A stretch of 64,000 nucleotides of DNA from Paramecium octaurelia. Taxonomy: Eukaryota > Ciliophora > Oligohymenophorea > Peniculida > Parameciidae. How positions within the stretch are numbered: the stretch's first letter is position 1; every line of letters starts with the position of its first letter. The DNA lies in the NCBI GenBank assembly GCA_905182995.1, contig CAJJDP010000065.1, positions 124,001 to 188,000 on the forward strand, read 5' to 3'. The notes beneath the pieces were generated by a model. The model did no database searches and was not told the origin of the DNA. It was given only the letters and a program-made list of their open reading frames with translations. Made by a program: the position numbers and the translations under genes. Of the stretch, positions 40,101 to 52,112 are shown piece after piece.

Positions 40101-43100
40101 GGAACGCAAAAAAAGCACCAGAAAATCCATCAACATCCAAGAAATCATGGAATCACCACAAAATGAAACCATCATCCTTTTCAACATCCAAAACCAAAGT
40201 GGATACGATCTAAGCATCACCATCGATGAACAAACACTCACTATTAAAAATGGCAATAAAACTGATATCAATGCCAAATTGAGTCAAATTGATATCTGGA
40301 GAAAATACAACAGACTCAATGTCGAATTCTACACTCTAAGCAAGAAATTAATCAAACTCAACAAAGTTGAATAGAATTCACAACAACCTTTCAAAATTGA
40401 CAGGCAATAATGTTTTCTGTACTTTACATCCTACATTAGCAAATTAACCAGGATCATCAAAATCCAAGGGCAATTAACTGTCTCAAATTGCACAGTCTTT
40501 GAATAATAGATTGATATCATTCATCATAATAATGTCATTTGGAGTAAATTGCTTTAAGTAAATGAAAGAGTTGCACCTCCTGGGGAACTCATCTCAGATC
40601 AATACTTCATTCGGTTCACTCTTTACAAGAGAATCTCAGAATTTTCTGTTAGTTTGAAGGCCCTCCTACATTCTGAATTCACCTATCTAGAAATCCCTCA
40701 GGGTGACCAATTCGTTATTCTAAGTTCGGAAGATGAATTTCAAAACACCAGACATTTGAAACTGACTGCCTGTCTCGTCATTCATAACTCATTACCCTGT
40801 CCACTCAATATCACCATTAAGTAATATAAGTTAATAATTCTAGTGAAGAACAACAAAGCATTGCTGTGAATGACTCCTTGCAATTCTACTATTACACTTC
40901 TAAGAATTAGATCGACTATTCTGTTGAGTTATTAGAATTCCAATCTAAGGAAGTATTTAAATATTAGCCACATGATTCAAATCAATAAACTGAAATATAA
41001 TTGGTTAATGAAGAAGGTAGTATCATTAAAATTATGTAAAAGATCACATTAATTAAAGGATCTTTGTTTTTTTACTTCTATCCTAAAATATGCCTGATCA
41101 ATACTACCTCAACAAATCTCAATTATCATACTCTTGCTAAGAATCAAAGGTAAGACATCGCCCTCTTCAATAACAATTACACATTCTTATTTAATGAGGC
41201 CAACCTAATCCTGTCTTACAACAATCACTACTCCAATGAATTCACCATCAAGGCGATAGGTGACACCAGTGCTGAAATCAAGGTCAGGAAATAACAGCAA
41301 TTTGAACTGCTCGAATTTGGCATCAACATCAGTCTCCTAGAGACCGTTAAGCAATTGGGACTGTATAGTACAATCATTGAGATCGCCCCCAGATATGTCA
41401 TCATCAATCAGACTGAGAATGTGATGCAAGTGTAGCAACAGGATTCTTATGGCAGTCCATTCAATATAGAACCCAATTCCAGATTGGCATTCAATTGGGC
41501 TGATTGTACAAAAGAGTATTTATTCAAATTTCATTTATCTTTTAGGAAAATGATCGCCATCAAATTCAAAAACACCAAATGGAGTGAGGGATTGTATCTT
41601 TCAGACATGAGAACCATTCATTTCAGCATGCTCCCAAGGCAAGAAGATAAGTCCAAAACATTTATGCAATGTGTGATTGTGAAAAAGAAAGCCACCTTCT
41701 TTGTAACTTTCCTCACCGAACAAGCTCCGTATAAAATAATTAATCAATGTCCGAATTGTTCAATCCGATTTTCCTAGATTGGCTCAGAATAAGAAGAGAA
41801 CATAGGGTACAATTAATTCATCGAATTTTCTTGGACCTTTCCTTCTTTGAAACCTATTCTGATATTCAATGTGACAAACGATTAAGATCATTGCGAATTT
41901 CAATTTGATTTATTTAAATCCGACTCTACTTTTTGTTAGAAGATCAGTGCCACCAAAAGCATCTACTTCAGCATCTATTTTGAGAACAGCGTCAAAGTCA
42001 TTAAGCTAATGGAGAAGCAAGAGCAATAATTCATTAGTGATTAAATCAATAAACTAATCTACATTAATTTGTAAATGATCACCATAAGCATTATCATGAA
42101 TGAAGTTAAACCCAAAGAGCTGAATTTGATCACTCTAAGTAATTTCGAAGTGGGCATTCAGGAAATCAATCGAATTATTTCATATCAATTTAAAGTGAAA
42201 TTCATCAACATCGACAATAATTACTCTTATGATGCTCTAAATTAAGTGTTGTTGACACCTTAACAGTTTTAAAGTTATTTGGAACATTAGAATTATGCTA
42301 TTGATATCAAATGGGCAGTCAATCAATAACATGCAAACATATTGATGATCGAGTATTTCTTTGCTTACATAGCTCCATTGGAACTTAAATTAGATTAAGA
42401 ATATCTCTATTAATTAATGGCACTTAAAAAAGCATTGACATTTGAGAAGTAAGAAGTCAACATCTCACATTTTGCAACATCCAAATACTTATTCAGTCAG
42501 ATTAAATCATACCAAACATCTTAAAATCCCTTTTATGAATGGATGATTGTTGAGATTCCTCCTCCATCAGGGAATGTCTACATGAAATAATTGATACTCC
42601 CAGTATTGAAAATCAGATTCTCCTTTTAAACACTGTATCAACAGAACCAAAATTTCATCTTGAATGTGATTGCTAATTCATTAGATTTTGCTGTCAAGAA
42701 TATTGATAATGCCCCGATAACATTGAAGGGTGTTAAAATGGAAAACATTTTTGATACCTAATAGGGTCTTTTGACAATAATCAAAGAACACTATAAATTT
42801 GCATTATTAAAATAGTTCTTATAGATTTTAGGCTCAATTGAGATTCTTGGAAACCCTACTTCCTTTTTGAATCGAATTTCAACTGGAGTAGTTGATTTAA
42901 TAGAGAAACCAATAGAAGCCATGTCTTTAGGTCCTTTGGAGATGGGTTTGGGAGTGTTGGAAGGAGCATCCTCACTTATAAAAAATACAGTAGCTGGAGC
43001 ATTTTATAGTGTAAACAAAATTACAGGAAGCATTGGGAACTAAATAAGTCTACTGTCATTTGATGAAGATTATATTTCATCAAGAAGGAAGTTTATGTAA

Positions 43101-43754
43101 AGAAAACCATCACAATTATTCGAAGGAATCTATTTGGGAATTCATGCCTTGATAACTGGAATAGGAGATGGAGTGGTGGGATTCTTCTCACATCCTTACT
43201 AACATGGCAAAAGAGATGGAGCTGCTGGGATATTGAAAGGATCAACCATTGGAATTGCTGGAGTCATCATCAAACCTCTGACAAGTGTTTTCGACGCAGC
43301 CTCTAAGACTGCTGAAGGATTAACTAATACAGCCACTTATTTTGATGACCATCCCAATACATTGAGGATGAGACACATTCGGGCATTTTATGAGAATAGT
43401 CGATACATCAAGGCCTATAATGAAGATGATTCCTTCTTTTTAAACTACTTGAGCAATTACAACATAGTTTTGATTGATGTTTTTGGGTTATACGATTTGG
43501 AGATGAAAAAAGATATGCATTTAGTCATAACACAAACCCTATTGTTCTACATGAACAAACAGAGTGGTATTAAATGGCAACAACAAGTGAATTCCATTAG
43601 AGATTATAAATTATATTAGGATGAGAATAACCCTTCCATACTCAGACTTTATCTATTTTTTGAGAAAGAATAAATACTGAAACTCAAATTTTCAAGGGTG
43701 CCCTATCAAGATTAAATAAATTACAAACTACAAAATATGATAGAATAAAGTTGA
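37160..43754 (+). CDS. VPS13: VPS13-type bridge lipid-transfer protein
   Basis: There are 2182 residues after two introns (23 nt near 38861 and 23 nt near 40820). The N-terminus is a chorein domain (VRKYILKKLKSFVPDLNEHQ, then VALTQGYLQLDNMDMAPLQI) that starts the lipid-conducting groove. A long beta-rich region follows, rich in hydrophobic alternation as expected for RBG repeats. The C-terminal part has the VPS13 ATG2-C-like helices: GPLEMGLGVLEGASSLI, IKNTVAGAFYSVNKITG and GVVGFFSHPYQHGKRDGAAG. VPS13 proteins sit at membrane contacts and move glycerolipids in bulk. It is short for the family (usually 3000 or more), so it may be a reduced paralogue. Codon use changes near 38880, with more C-ending codons downstream than upstream. 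Confidence 0.93.
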
Positions 43755-43798
43755 AAATCTTATATTATTACATATTAATCATTATGATTTTGTCGGTC

Positions 43799-44539
43799 TC
43801 AGTAACCAATCTTTGGCTCTTTGTTCTTCCATTCAAAGGCAATAATGTATTCCTAACAAGTTTATGATCCTAGTCGATATATTGTCTGTCTCTAGGACTC
43901 AATAAATTTAAATTGAATAGGTTCTGCCATTTGGACAATAGTTTAAGTTCTCAAATCCAAAGAATTGGATATTGACTTAATCACAGAGAATCAGATTCTC
44001 GATTCTAATGCCAAACTGAAATACTTCATAATACCCAGGCTCTAGGGTTGAATAAGGAGTCCATTTTACCATTAGATACGATCATGCCAAACTGAAATAC
44101 TTCAGCTCTGTATTTATCAATTCCATGAGGTCCTTCATGGACATAGTATGGTAATAATACTATTGCTGAACAAGAAGGGATTGCAACTTATTCTTTTTCC
44201 TATCAAATTTCAACTTTGCATATTCGACCTTTGTTGAAAGATACTCAGTTTCTATTTTCAGTAATTCCCATCCTCTTCTAATTGTTGTGCAGCTTACAAA
44301 CAGTATCTTGAATCTGTCCATAAATAAGCAATATTAGAAGTGATTCATTGTTTTCCTGCAGATCCATCAAATCCCAAGATAATGCCATTCGCTCTTCTGA
44401 GTCAGAAGTATATTCAGACTTAGTGTTAATTCTTAATTCTGTATTGTGAGTATCACTTTGGGTCACCAGATAGGCTTCAATGGATCTATTCACTTATCAA
44501 ATCTGTTAAAAGTTTGAGCTTATTATTTCCCTTTTACAT
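43799..44539 (-). CDS. Disturbed or hard-to-model gene, unknown function
   Basis: Coding character is clear in blocks: SEYTSDSEERMALSWDLMDL, VEYAKLKFDRKKNKLQSLL, MSMKDLMELINTELKY, and at the 3' end AEPIQFKFIESQRQ followed by EYIIAFEWKNKEPKIGY and TGA at 43799-43801. The blocks lie in different frames. Standard 20-31 nt introns do not join them cleanly; one junction would need 46 nt. A 21-bp perfect direct repeat spaced 77 bp lies between two blocks, suggesting a small insertion or duplication. The start may be the ATG at 44537-44539 (MQKGNNKLKLLTDLI). It could be a gene with unusual introns or a recent pseudogene. Family not recognised. Confidence 0.45.
44007..44027. repeat. 21-bp direct repeat, left copy
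   Basis: This 21-bp sequence is repeated exactly at 44084-44104 in the same orientation; the copies are 77 bp apart start to start. The DNA between them is not itself repeated. It lies inside the disturbed minus-strand gene. Confidence 0.9.
44084..44104. repeat. 21-bp direct repeat, right copy
   Basis: This is the exact second copy of the repeat at 44007-44027. Removing one copy plus the interval would delete 77 bp and bring two coding-like blocks together, though the frame would still not be fully open. Confidence 0.9.
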
Positions 44540-44544
44540 TAAAA

Positions 44545-45258
44545 ATGTAATAAAATAAGTTATTGCAGACCATTTAACACGTTTACAATTTGAGGAATCC
44601 TCTTTTTAGAGAAAAAATAATTATGCTTTGCTTAGTGTATATTCAGGAAAACAAATCAGAATACCCAGTCAAAGTACTACTTGAGCAGTTGCCATTTCAA
44701 TTTGATGAGTTATTTTTTGATTACATCAAGAACTTGAACTCCGAGGATCCCTTCATACTATCAAAGGCTTTTGACTTATTGTCTCACAAAGCCATGCAAA
44801 AGATCTTAGATAGAAATACCTACATCAAATACGAAATACAGTTGCTTAAATATATTGCCTAACAATATAAAGTCTAATAAAATTATCATGTGGCTGTTAA
44901 GACTATCAAATATGTGTTGGAGTTGGAATAGAAAATAGAACCCAGAGATTAAATAAGCGTCGTGTCCAGTCGTATGAGTTTAGTGACTATTTTGTCTACA
45001 GCTGGCCAACATACACAAGCTCTGAATGAATTGAATGCCATTCAACATTTCATCAATCAAATTCAGGATTAAAAGCCATTCCTCAAACTGATCTGCATTA
45101 TGTACTATAATTATGGAGTTGAGTGGGAACATCTGGGTTAATTGTTTTAATCTCAAATCAATCTATCCCAAGCACTTGAAATTGCCAAAACTAATAAATT
45201 TGATGAGCTCCTTCAGATTGTAGAGTAAGCCATTGCGAACATTAAGAAATCTAAATGA
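44545..45258 (+). CDS. Unknown helical (TPR-like) 237-residue protein
   Basis: A single-exon frame of 238 codons runs from ATG 44545 to TGA 45256-45258. The protein is strongly helical: REKIIMLCLVYIQENKSEYP, then NYHVAVKTIKYVLELEQKIE and ILSTAGQHTQALNELNAIQ, which has TPR-like spacing. There is no signal peptide or membrane helix. The start lies only 5 bp from the putative start of the divergent gene to its left; a first Met further in (44623) would still leave a reasonable protein. Family not recognised. Confidence 0.75.
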
Positions 45259-45328
45259 TCTAACTTATTTAATCACTGAATCAATTGTATCCTTATTATA
45301 TACAACATATTTTAATAATCTTTATTAA

Positions 45329-46650
45329 TCATTCTACTTTAATATGAATATCATCCTTTGCAAGACTTTTTTTCTTTTGATCCACCTCCTCTTCATTCAC
45401 AGCCCCAATAAATGGCATTGGCAACAAGGACCCTACAGTACAAATCAGAATCAGAAGCCACAAATGAGTAAAGTTCTGATTCGTTATGCCCAGATAGAAA
45501 GTCAGAACTATTCCTATTTACTTTGAAATGGTGTTCCCCAAATTCATGGTCCCAGTCAATAAACTGTACACAGTTCCTTAATTCATAGATGGAAAACTCT
45601 ATACCTTCCAAATTCTTGGGACACATCTTGGCTCCCAAAACCAGAACTGGCAGAGTGTTGATCTCTTATAGGGTCTACATTAAAATATTATCCCACATAC
45701 AAAATTAATAATCTGGGATGTTGTATTCGATGTTGATTCTTGTAACTAAAAGCAATGATAGGAAGGATGCAAAGAAATAAAGCATATTTGATACAGACAA
45801 GAATTGTCCAAACGGGTATCTTCTGAATAAATAATAGACAGTCACAGCCATGATGGTGCAAAAGCTATACGTGTATCTTAGAGTAATGAAAAATTCATCA
45901 TTTAACTTCAGTTGATTTATGTAAAAATAGAACATTGAAGTTGCAGGCGAAGGAGTAGCCATGAAAAAAAATATAAACAATAATGGCCTATAGATAACTG
46001 GATCCAAAATGAACTTTTGTAAGTTGGCTCTTAATTGTTTCATTTTTATCTCATCCACCATTTGTTATTCTGGAAGGAACACAGATAAAATCGCAATTAA
46101 TAATGGAAACAAAGATAAGACCTAAAAATCTTATAAATCTAGCTATTATACTATTTCTATGAATAGGAAAATTGAATGCAATGTAGGTATAGAGATATCC
46201 TCCAACTGCTCTCATTCCAAAAAACAAAGCTACATTCCGGCTTGTATTCACTTCGTGACTTTATTCAACAAGCACTGCCTCTGCTATCACATTGCAAAAT
46301 ACGATGCACAGTTGAATTAGAAATATTATAACGAATGCCGTTTTCCGATCAACATCGCTTACTGCCATAAAAGTTTCTAGCAAAAAGCAAATAATCGCAA
46401 AAATAAACAAATAAGGTTTTCTTTTATATTTTGCGATGGGAAAAATATCAGAACAAAATCCCCATATTGGTTTGATAATCCTTTGAAATATTATGGCTTC
46501 TTACCATGGAAATGACAGTATGAGTTTGAGGGTTTCAAAATCATGCAAGGTTAGCTAAATCTTATTTGATTGATAGAAAATATAGGATAAATCACTAATT
46601 TGAATGGCTCCTTAAAGTATTGCAATGAATGATAATATATTAAAAATCAT
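45329..46650 (-). CDS. BT1-family (folate/biopterin-type) transporter
   Basis: There are 423 residues after two introns (22 nt near 46130 and 28 nt near 45585). About ten to twelve hydrophobic helices are seen. BT1-family landmarks are present: GAIQISDLSYIFYQ near the start, IKPIWGFCSDIFPI (the K-P-x-W-G-F-x-S-D motif after helix 2), YRPLLFIFFFMATPSPATSM and CPKNLEGTVYSLLTGTMNLG. The family belongs to the major facilitator group and carries folate, biopterin or S-adenosylmethionine in protists; the substrate here is unknown. The C-terminus is short, acidic and cytosolic. The overlapping minus-strand frame at 45393-45638 is what remains if the last intron is not removed. Confidence 0.92.
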
Positions 46651-46885
46651 TATATTTTCTTAATAGCAAAATATCAGATTTCAAAAACATTAAATAAATA
46701 CTATGAAAAAACCTACTTTTTCTAATGTCTTAAGGATTAAACTGGGCTTGAATATGCCTCAAAACTTATAACAAAACTTAATCTGCATATTTTATGATTA
46801 TGTTGAGAAAGTCAGATACATTATTTCAAATATCTAATTGTATTATAATCATATATGGAAACAATAATTTACAAAAATTTTCATC

Positions 46886-48181
46886 TCAATTCTAGTTTAA
46901 AAGTCTTTATTATTAAAAAATATATTAATTCATCTTTTCATCAAGACTATATTAAAGATTGATAATTTCGTTACAGTTATGATAGATTTCTAATATTATG
47001 GAGATATTCTTACTTAAGTATCTTTGAAAGTCCTCATCCTCCACCTTCTTATGATAATATACATAGTCTTCCAAATAATATTATAATATCGAATTTAAAT
47101 ATAATGATTCTGATTTATTATGAAATTAGGAGAACACTTTATTAAGAACTTCATTTGGGTTAGACATTAAATTAATTAGAATTTGATAAATTTCTAGCAC
47201 TTAATATTGCAGCAGCACCTAACTATTTTATAAAGAAAATCTTAATTATTATAGGGCAAATCGCTGGTGACTTAAAATTTCATTTGAAGCTAGAGGATCT
47301 AATAAATATTTATTGAATGATTTAATAAAGTGCTTATAATCCATTTTGTTTTTTAGAATGTAATATTTTTACCCTTTTCTAATCAAATTATCATGAAATT
47401 TGAATAAGTTCTTAAGTAGTTTAATATAATTCTGGGCATCAATATCTGTAAAATTATTAAAATCTTTATAAATTAAATTTCTTCTTTCCTTTCTATTATT
47501 TGAAACAAACTCTTCATATTTCTTTAAAACAATAACTGGCACAGCATCTATGATTTCTAAGATTTTAGAAATCTTAAATAATTTCTCATGACTCTATTCT
47601 TGACTTTGATTGAAATCTTTGATTTGATAGCTATTAGAATAAGTATGAAAGATTTTAGAATTTGAAGTTAGATTAACAGATTCTCTTTCAGTGTCATTGC
47701 AAGAAAGCATATTTTTATGAGATATATCACTTAAATTATTCAAGACAAATTCATCATTCTACTTTTCATCTACTATAATTTGTTCACTTTTTTATTGGAA
47801 AATCAATTCCTAACTATTTTCTATTTACAATTTTTCATTATCCTCATAATGTTCTGTTAAAATATTCTAATGAAAATCTGTGTAGATATGATCTTAACCT
47901 CTTCCATTCGCATCTCCTTTGTTTTCTTATGTAGCCATTTCGCAATTTTAATCTGTTGCAAAATCTGTTTAAACAAATTCTTCCTTTTTCATTAAGTTAT
48001 GATCTTAATTGTTATTTTAACTTATATTCGGTTATTCTAATTCTTCCTTTTTGACACTTAAGTTCTATGGTTTATCCTCATCAAACCTATTTCTTGCCTT
48101 TTAAGAAAATACTGGTAACAATAAAGCTCTAAATTAAATAATTCCATTACAGAAAAGGAATTAGGATTGTCCATAATCCAT
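46886..48181 (-). CDS. Unknown acidic/Asn-rich protein
   Basis: A single-exon frame of 432 codons (431 residues) runs from ATG 48179-48181 to TGA 46886-46888. An in-frame TGA lies just upstream of the start. The first 200 residues are low-complexity and acidic (EENSQELIFQQKSEQIIVDE-like). The second half looks folded and helical: EIIDAVPVIVLKKYEEF, then DAQNYIKLLKNLFKFHDN and YYLEDYVYYHKKVEDEDF. No known domain, signal peptide or membrane segment. The last exon-like part is Tyr/Phe-rich. Family not recognised. Confidence 0.75.
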
Positions 48182-48995
48182 AATTCATTTATTTATAGTA
48201 TTCCAACTCATTATCAGCTAATTCTCTATCTCTAATTATAGTTATTCCACATCTATTTAATTCTAGATATATACATAATTAAAAAAAGTAAAGAATACTT
48301 AATAATCCCAAACATTAATAAATAAAAATTTATTTTTTCTTCACAAGTTTAACACATTCTTTGTTTATAAACTTGCTTATTATCTTTAAGGTTATTAATC
48401 TTCCTTGATTGAGCTGCTAATAGTCTAATATCAAAATCAGAAGATAATTTATAAAAAGAAAGTATTAATAATTTTAATCATAAAGAAAAAATGAGGAATA
48501 AATTACTAAAATTCGAACTAAAGTTATGGTTTGCATTAAATTTCTTAACCTATTTGATATTTTGTAATAAAATCTCGATCTATCAACAGTATCTTTAGCA
48601 ATTAATTGAAAGAATAACTTAAACATATATAACACATGAAAATATGAGAAAATGAGAATTTAAACTTGAACCGTTATAAAAATATCACAATATTATCAAA
48701 TCTACTATTATGTTACTTTCAAGTAATTAAGAAGGCTATAAATTAACCAAATAGAATCAAATAAGTTCAAGTCACTAAATTTGTCTCAATTATTCAGCCT
48801 TTCAAAACCTAAGTTATTATGTAGCAAGAATATAAAAATAAAGTCACTTATTAAATTAAATTATATGATTTTTTGTAAGCATGTTATAATATAGGGTAAT
48901 AGAATTTTGTGCAGAAAAGTTAATTTAGGAAAAATTACATTTTATGCATAATAATTATACAAATAAAAAACATAAATATATTTATATATAATAAA
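48182..48995. other. Long AT-rich divergent intergenic region
   Basis: These 814 bp lie between an unknown minus-strand gene and the GYF gene. Most is very AT-rich with T and A runs. One short frame (48491-48655) is listed separately. No RNA gene or repeat was recognised. Confidence 0.4.
48491..48655 (+). CDS. Possible 54-residue membrane peptide
   Basis: A short frame encodes MRNKLLKFELK followed by a hydrophobic stretch (LWFALNFLTYLIF) and a polar tail. With only one stop codon, frames of this length arise often by chance, so support is weak. Confidence 0.15.
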
Positions 48996-49807
48996 ATGAA
49001 TTACAAGAAAGAAACTTTAGAACTACTTGGTTATGAAAACATTGATTGTTTAATACCAAAAAACTTACTGAATGACTTTCCATAATACTTTACTACAGAA
49101 TAACAACCTCCCTTGGTAACTGATGTATCTGAAAGTAAATTACAGTAATATAAATTGTAGTGAATGAAAATGGACTGATTTTTATGTCAGCTCTGAGTCA
49201 GAATACAACTCCTTAAGTTTCGTCATAACTTTTAAGATCTGTTTAATCAAAGAGTTCTCAAGGTAAAATAAGAATCTTTTTTCCTTAAAGTATCTAAAAT
49301 ATTAATATTTTTACAGAATGGCCAGTGGTGAAGACCAACATGAGTCCGTTTTCTTTTTCAAGATATTCTCATTTTCAATCTTTAATCGTCAGAAATTGGT
49401 ACTACTTAGATAATTGCAATAATATTTAAGGTATAAATATTGTTTAAAACTCAAGGCCCATTTTCATGTGTTGAAATGGATAATTGGTACCGTAAAAATC
49501 TTCTCAATCCGGAATTGCTGATAAGTTATAAATCGAGAGACTTAACTTCGTTTGTCAAAGTAAAAGATCTTCTTAAAGATTCTGAAAAACCAAGATGCAA
49601 CAAAATTCTAAAGCAGATGTATAATAGAGCATCAAGTGCTATAAAAAATAGTAAATACTTTAGAGATAAATTTTAGAATAAAGAATTTCTAATGACTCTC
49701 CGATGAGTAAAGCATCTACTGAACTGTCTTTAAGCAACAATAACAGTTGTTAAAAATAGAGATAACCAATTTGGGGAGTTGATACCGATTATTTGTTAAG
49801 TTTTTGA
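48996..49807 (+). CDS. GYF-domain protein
   Basis: There are 235 residues after four introns (26, 27, 25 and 26 nt); length minus introns is exactly 236 codons. The GYF domain lies at about residues 120-180: NWYYLDNCNNIQGPFSCVEM, then DNWYRKNLLNPELLI. This is the GPFS/W pattern that binds proline-rich peptides, as in CD2BP2 and GIGYF. It is preceded by a Ser/Thr-rich stretch and followed by a basic helix and a short end reading PIWGVDTDYLLSF. If the last intron is not removed the frame stops earlier at 49704-49706. The role may be in mRNA decay, translation or splicing, by analogy to the family. Confidence 0.82.
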
Positions 49808-50145
49808 TAAACAAATATATTCAACAACATATTAATTTTTATTAAAATAATAAAATAATTAGTTAGAAAGAGGATGAATAACTGAGATATTAAACAAATA
49901 TAAAGCGGCTTTGATTTTAATTATCCGACTGGATTAAAGATTGAGATATATTAGATTGATCAAATGTATAAACAAATAAAATTAGGTAAATATGAGGTGG
50001 ATTAGTTATTGCAAAGATCTTAAGATAAGTGTTGTTTATAAATAAATTAAATGATATTATAAAATTGCAACTTTAAAAGGAGTTTCATTTACTCACTATT
50101 AATTAATTTTATAATAGAAAATTTTACAAATTGTTAAATTAAAGA
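49808..50145. other. Intergenic region with coding-like fragments
   Basis: About 340 bp before the CDC20-like gene. Plus-strand fragments such as QKEDEQLRYQTNIK (about 49860-49905) and FDFNYPTGLKIEIYQIDQ (about 49915-49970) have protein-like character but start codons and splices could not be fixed. They might be a 5' exon of the CDC20-like gene or a remnant. Confidence 0.35.
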
Positions 50146-51120
50146 ATGAAAAATTATTATTTAAATTCAAGCGAAAGAGGGATTAAAAAAGTTAATAATT
50201 TGTTATTATATGATCAACCTGAAACTGTTTACGGATAACTATTATTGAATTAAACTAATCCAACATCAAAAAACAAGAAATAATTTAAAGAAATTTAACC
50301 GCTCAAATTACTGGATGCCCCTAATGTTACTCAAAATTCTGAGTATTAACTATTAGATTGGTCATCATAAGAAATCATATTCTTAGGATTAAAAGAGAAT
50401 TTGTTCGCACGTAATTTTAAAACTGGAATCACATAATTATTAACTCAATTAGAAGATGGGATATTAACTAGTCTTTGCTCTTAAGGTGAACTTATTGTAT
50501 ACAGTACTTCTAACGGTGACCTTATTGTTATTGATTCTGATCAGAAATAGCTATTGCAATCCTACCAGCTAAATGATATTACAAGAATGATTTGTTTTAA
50601 TGATTGCATTTTGTGTTGTGCAACAGTAAATAATGGAATACTTTACATTGATCTCAGATAAAATAAGTATATTTATAGGATTGGAACAATGGTTGATATC
50701 TATTCTGTCAGTTTAAATGACAACATCCTAGCTGCAGGATCTCCAAATAAAGTATGCATATATGACATTCGTAAACCTTAAATCTTAATTGCCCAATATA
50801 ACTAAGATGGTAGAGCTCTAACTTGGGATAAAAGAAAATAAAATTATTTATGCGCTGGTGGATAAGATTAGACAATCACTATTTGGAATACTGAAGGAGA
50901 ATATAATCCTCATCGTTTGAGTGTTGATTTTGCAATTACTCAAATAGTAAGTACAAATACTTAATTGCTTTATTGTGCTGGGAATAAGTGCTACAACGGT
51001 AACATAATTATGAATCGACATTAAGACAAAGTTCTTAGAATAGCTACTTCAACAGATCAAAGTTAACTGTGTTCATTAGGAGCTGATGAGTTATTAATAT
51101 TTTGGTCTTTAGTTAATTGA
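50146..51120 (+). CDS. CDC20/CDH1-like WD protein, short form
   Basis: A single-exon frame of 325 codons. The entry to the propeller fits the CDC20/Fizzy family: PLKLLDAPNVTQNSEYQLLD then WSSQEIIFLGLKENLFARN, where the family has KxLDAP...DxYxNLLDWSSxNxxAVGL. WD-like blades follow, such as GRALTWDKRKQNYLCAGGQD and QTITIWNTEGEYNP. CDC20/CDH1 proteins recruit substrates to the anaphase-promoting complex. Here the usual N-terminal extension with the C-box (DRFIPxR) is absent, and no C-terminal IR dipeptide is seen (the end is FWSLVN). It may therefore be a degraded paralogue, a specialised meiotic form, or a model missing upstream exons. Confidence 0.82.
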
Positions 51121-51347
51121 TTTAATTATGAAATAATTGAGACTTTAATTATTAAAATAAAAATTTCTTTAAATAATTTATATTAGACTTCTTTTATTAA
51201 ATATTTATTAAACAGCAGCATATTTCGAAACTTGCACATAAGTATTTTATTTCACATTTTTGAATACTCATTTCTATAGCTTTGATATAAATTACATATT
51301 GCTAAAAACAATTAATTTTATTAAAAAGATTTTTATTTTTATTTAAA

Positions 51348-51883
51348 ATGGTTATTAAGACTGATTTGTGCTCATTTAGCGAATGGCGTATTTACCCTGG
51401 ACATGGAAGAAGATTTGTGGCTAAGGATGGCAGATTATTTTACTACTTAAACTAAAAGAGTAGAGCATTCTCTGCTAGAAAAGTAATAATATGCATTATC
51501 ATTTAGATTAAAAGCCAAGAAATTTAATGGACTGTTGCTTGGAGAAGATTAAACAAGAAAATTAAAACTGATGAAGGTGCAAAGAAAAGAAGAATTAGAA
51601 ACCTTAAAGTTTAAAGAGCTATTGTTGGTATTTCATTAGAAGAAATTCGTAGAAGAAGAAAGGAAGATGAAAGTAAAATTTTATTTTAAATTTAGAAACA
51701 AGAAAGGCCTAAGCAGAATAAGCAGCAAGAGAAATTAAGGATAGAAAACAAAAATAAATTGATGCTTAGAAATCATAGAGAAAAGGAGTAACAAGTACAT
51801 AAAAGGTTGCACAAAAAGCTGAAACCAAAGCAGCTTAAAAGGCAGCTGCCAAAACTGCAGGTAAACAAAAGGGAAAAAAATGA
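51348..51883 (+). CDS. RPL24: Ribosomal protein eL24
   Basis: There are 162 residues after two introns (24 nt near 51483 and 23 nt near 51672). The protein starts MVIKTDLCSFSEWRIYPGHG followed by RRFVAKDGRLFYYLNQKSRA. Next comes IQWTVAWRRLNKKIK, matching the eL24 core (CSFSGYKIYPGHGR, then WTVLYRR). The C-terminal tail is Lys/Ala/Gln-rich as usual. It is a component of the large cytosolic ribosomal subunit. Length (155-165) fits the family. Confidence 0.97.
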
Positions 51884-52112
51884 TAGATTTAAAATGTACA
51901 TTATTATACAACATTAACTAGTTAATGTTTTATAAATTTAAGAAGCGATTCTATAAAAAATTAAATACAATTATTAATTGTGATATTTAAACTAATATAA
52001 TTTCATTTTTTAAATGACCATCAAAAAGAATTTGAATTTATTGCAAAACTTATATAATGTTTGATAAATTATTGAGCAATAATTTATTTAATTAAAACTA
52101 TAAATTATTATT

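Noticed and set aside
45393-45638. Minus-strand frame continuing the BT1 transporter with an acidic soluble tail
   Set aside because: Removing a 28-nt intron instead restores the BT1 family sequence with further membrane helices, which is clearly the real frame.
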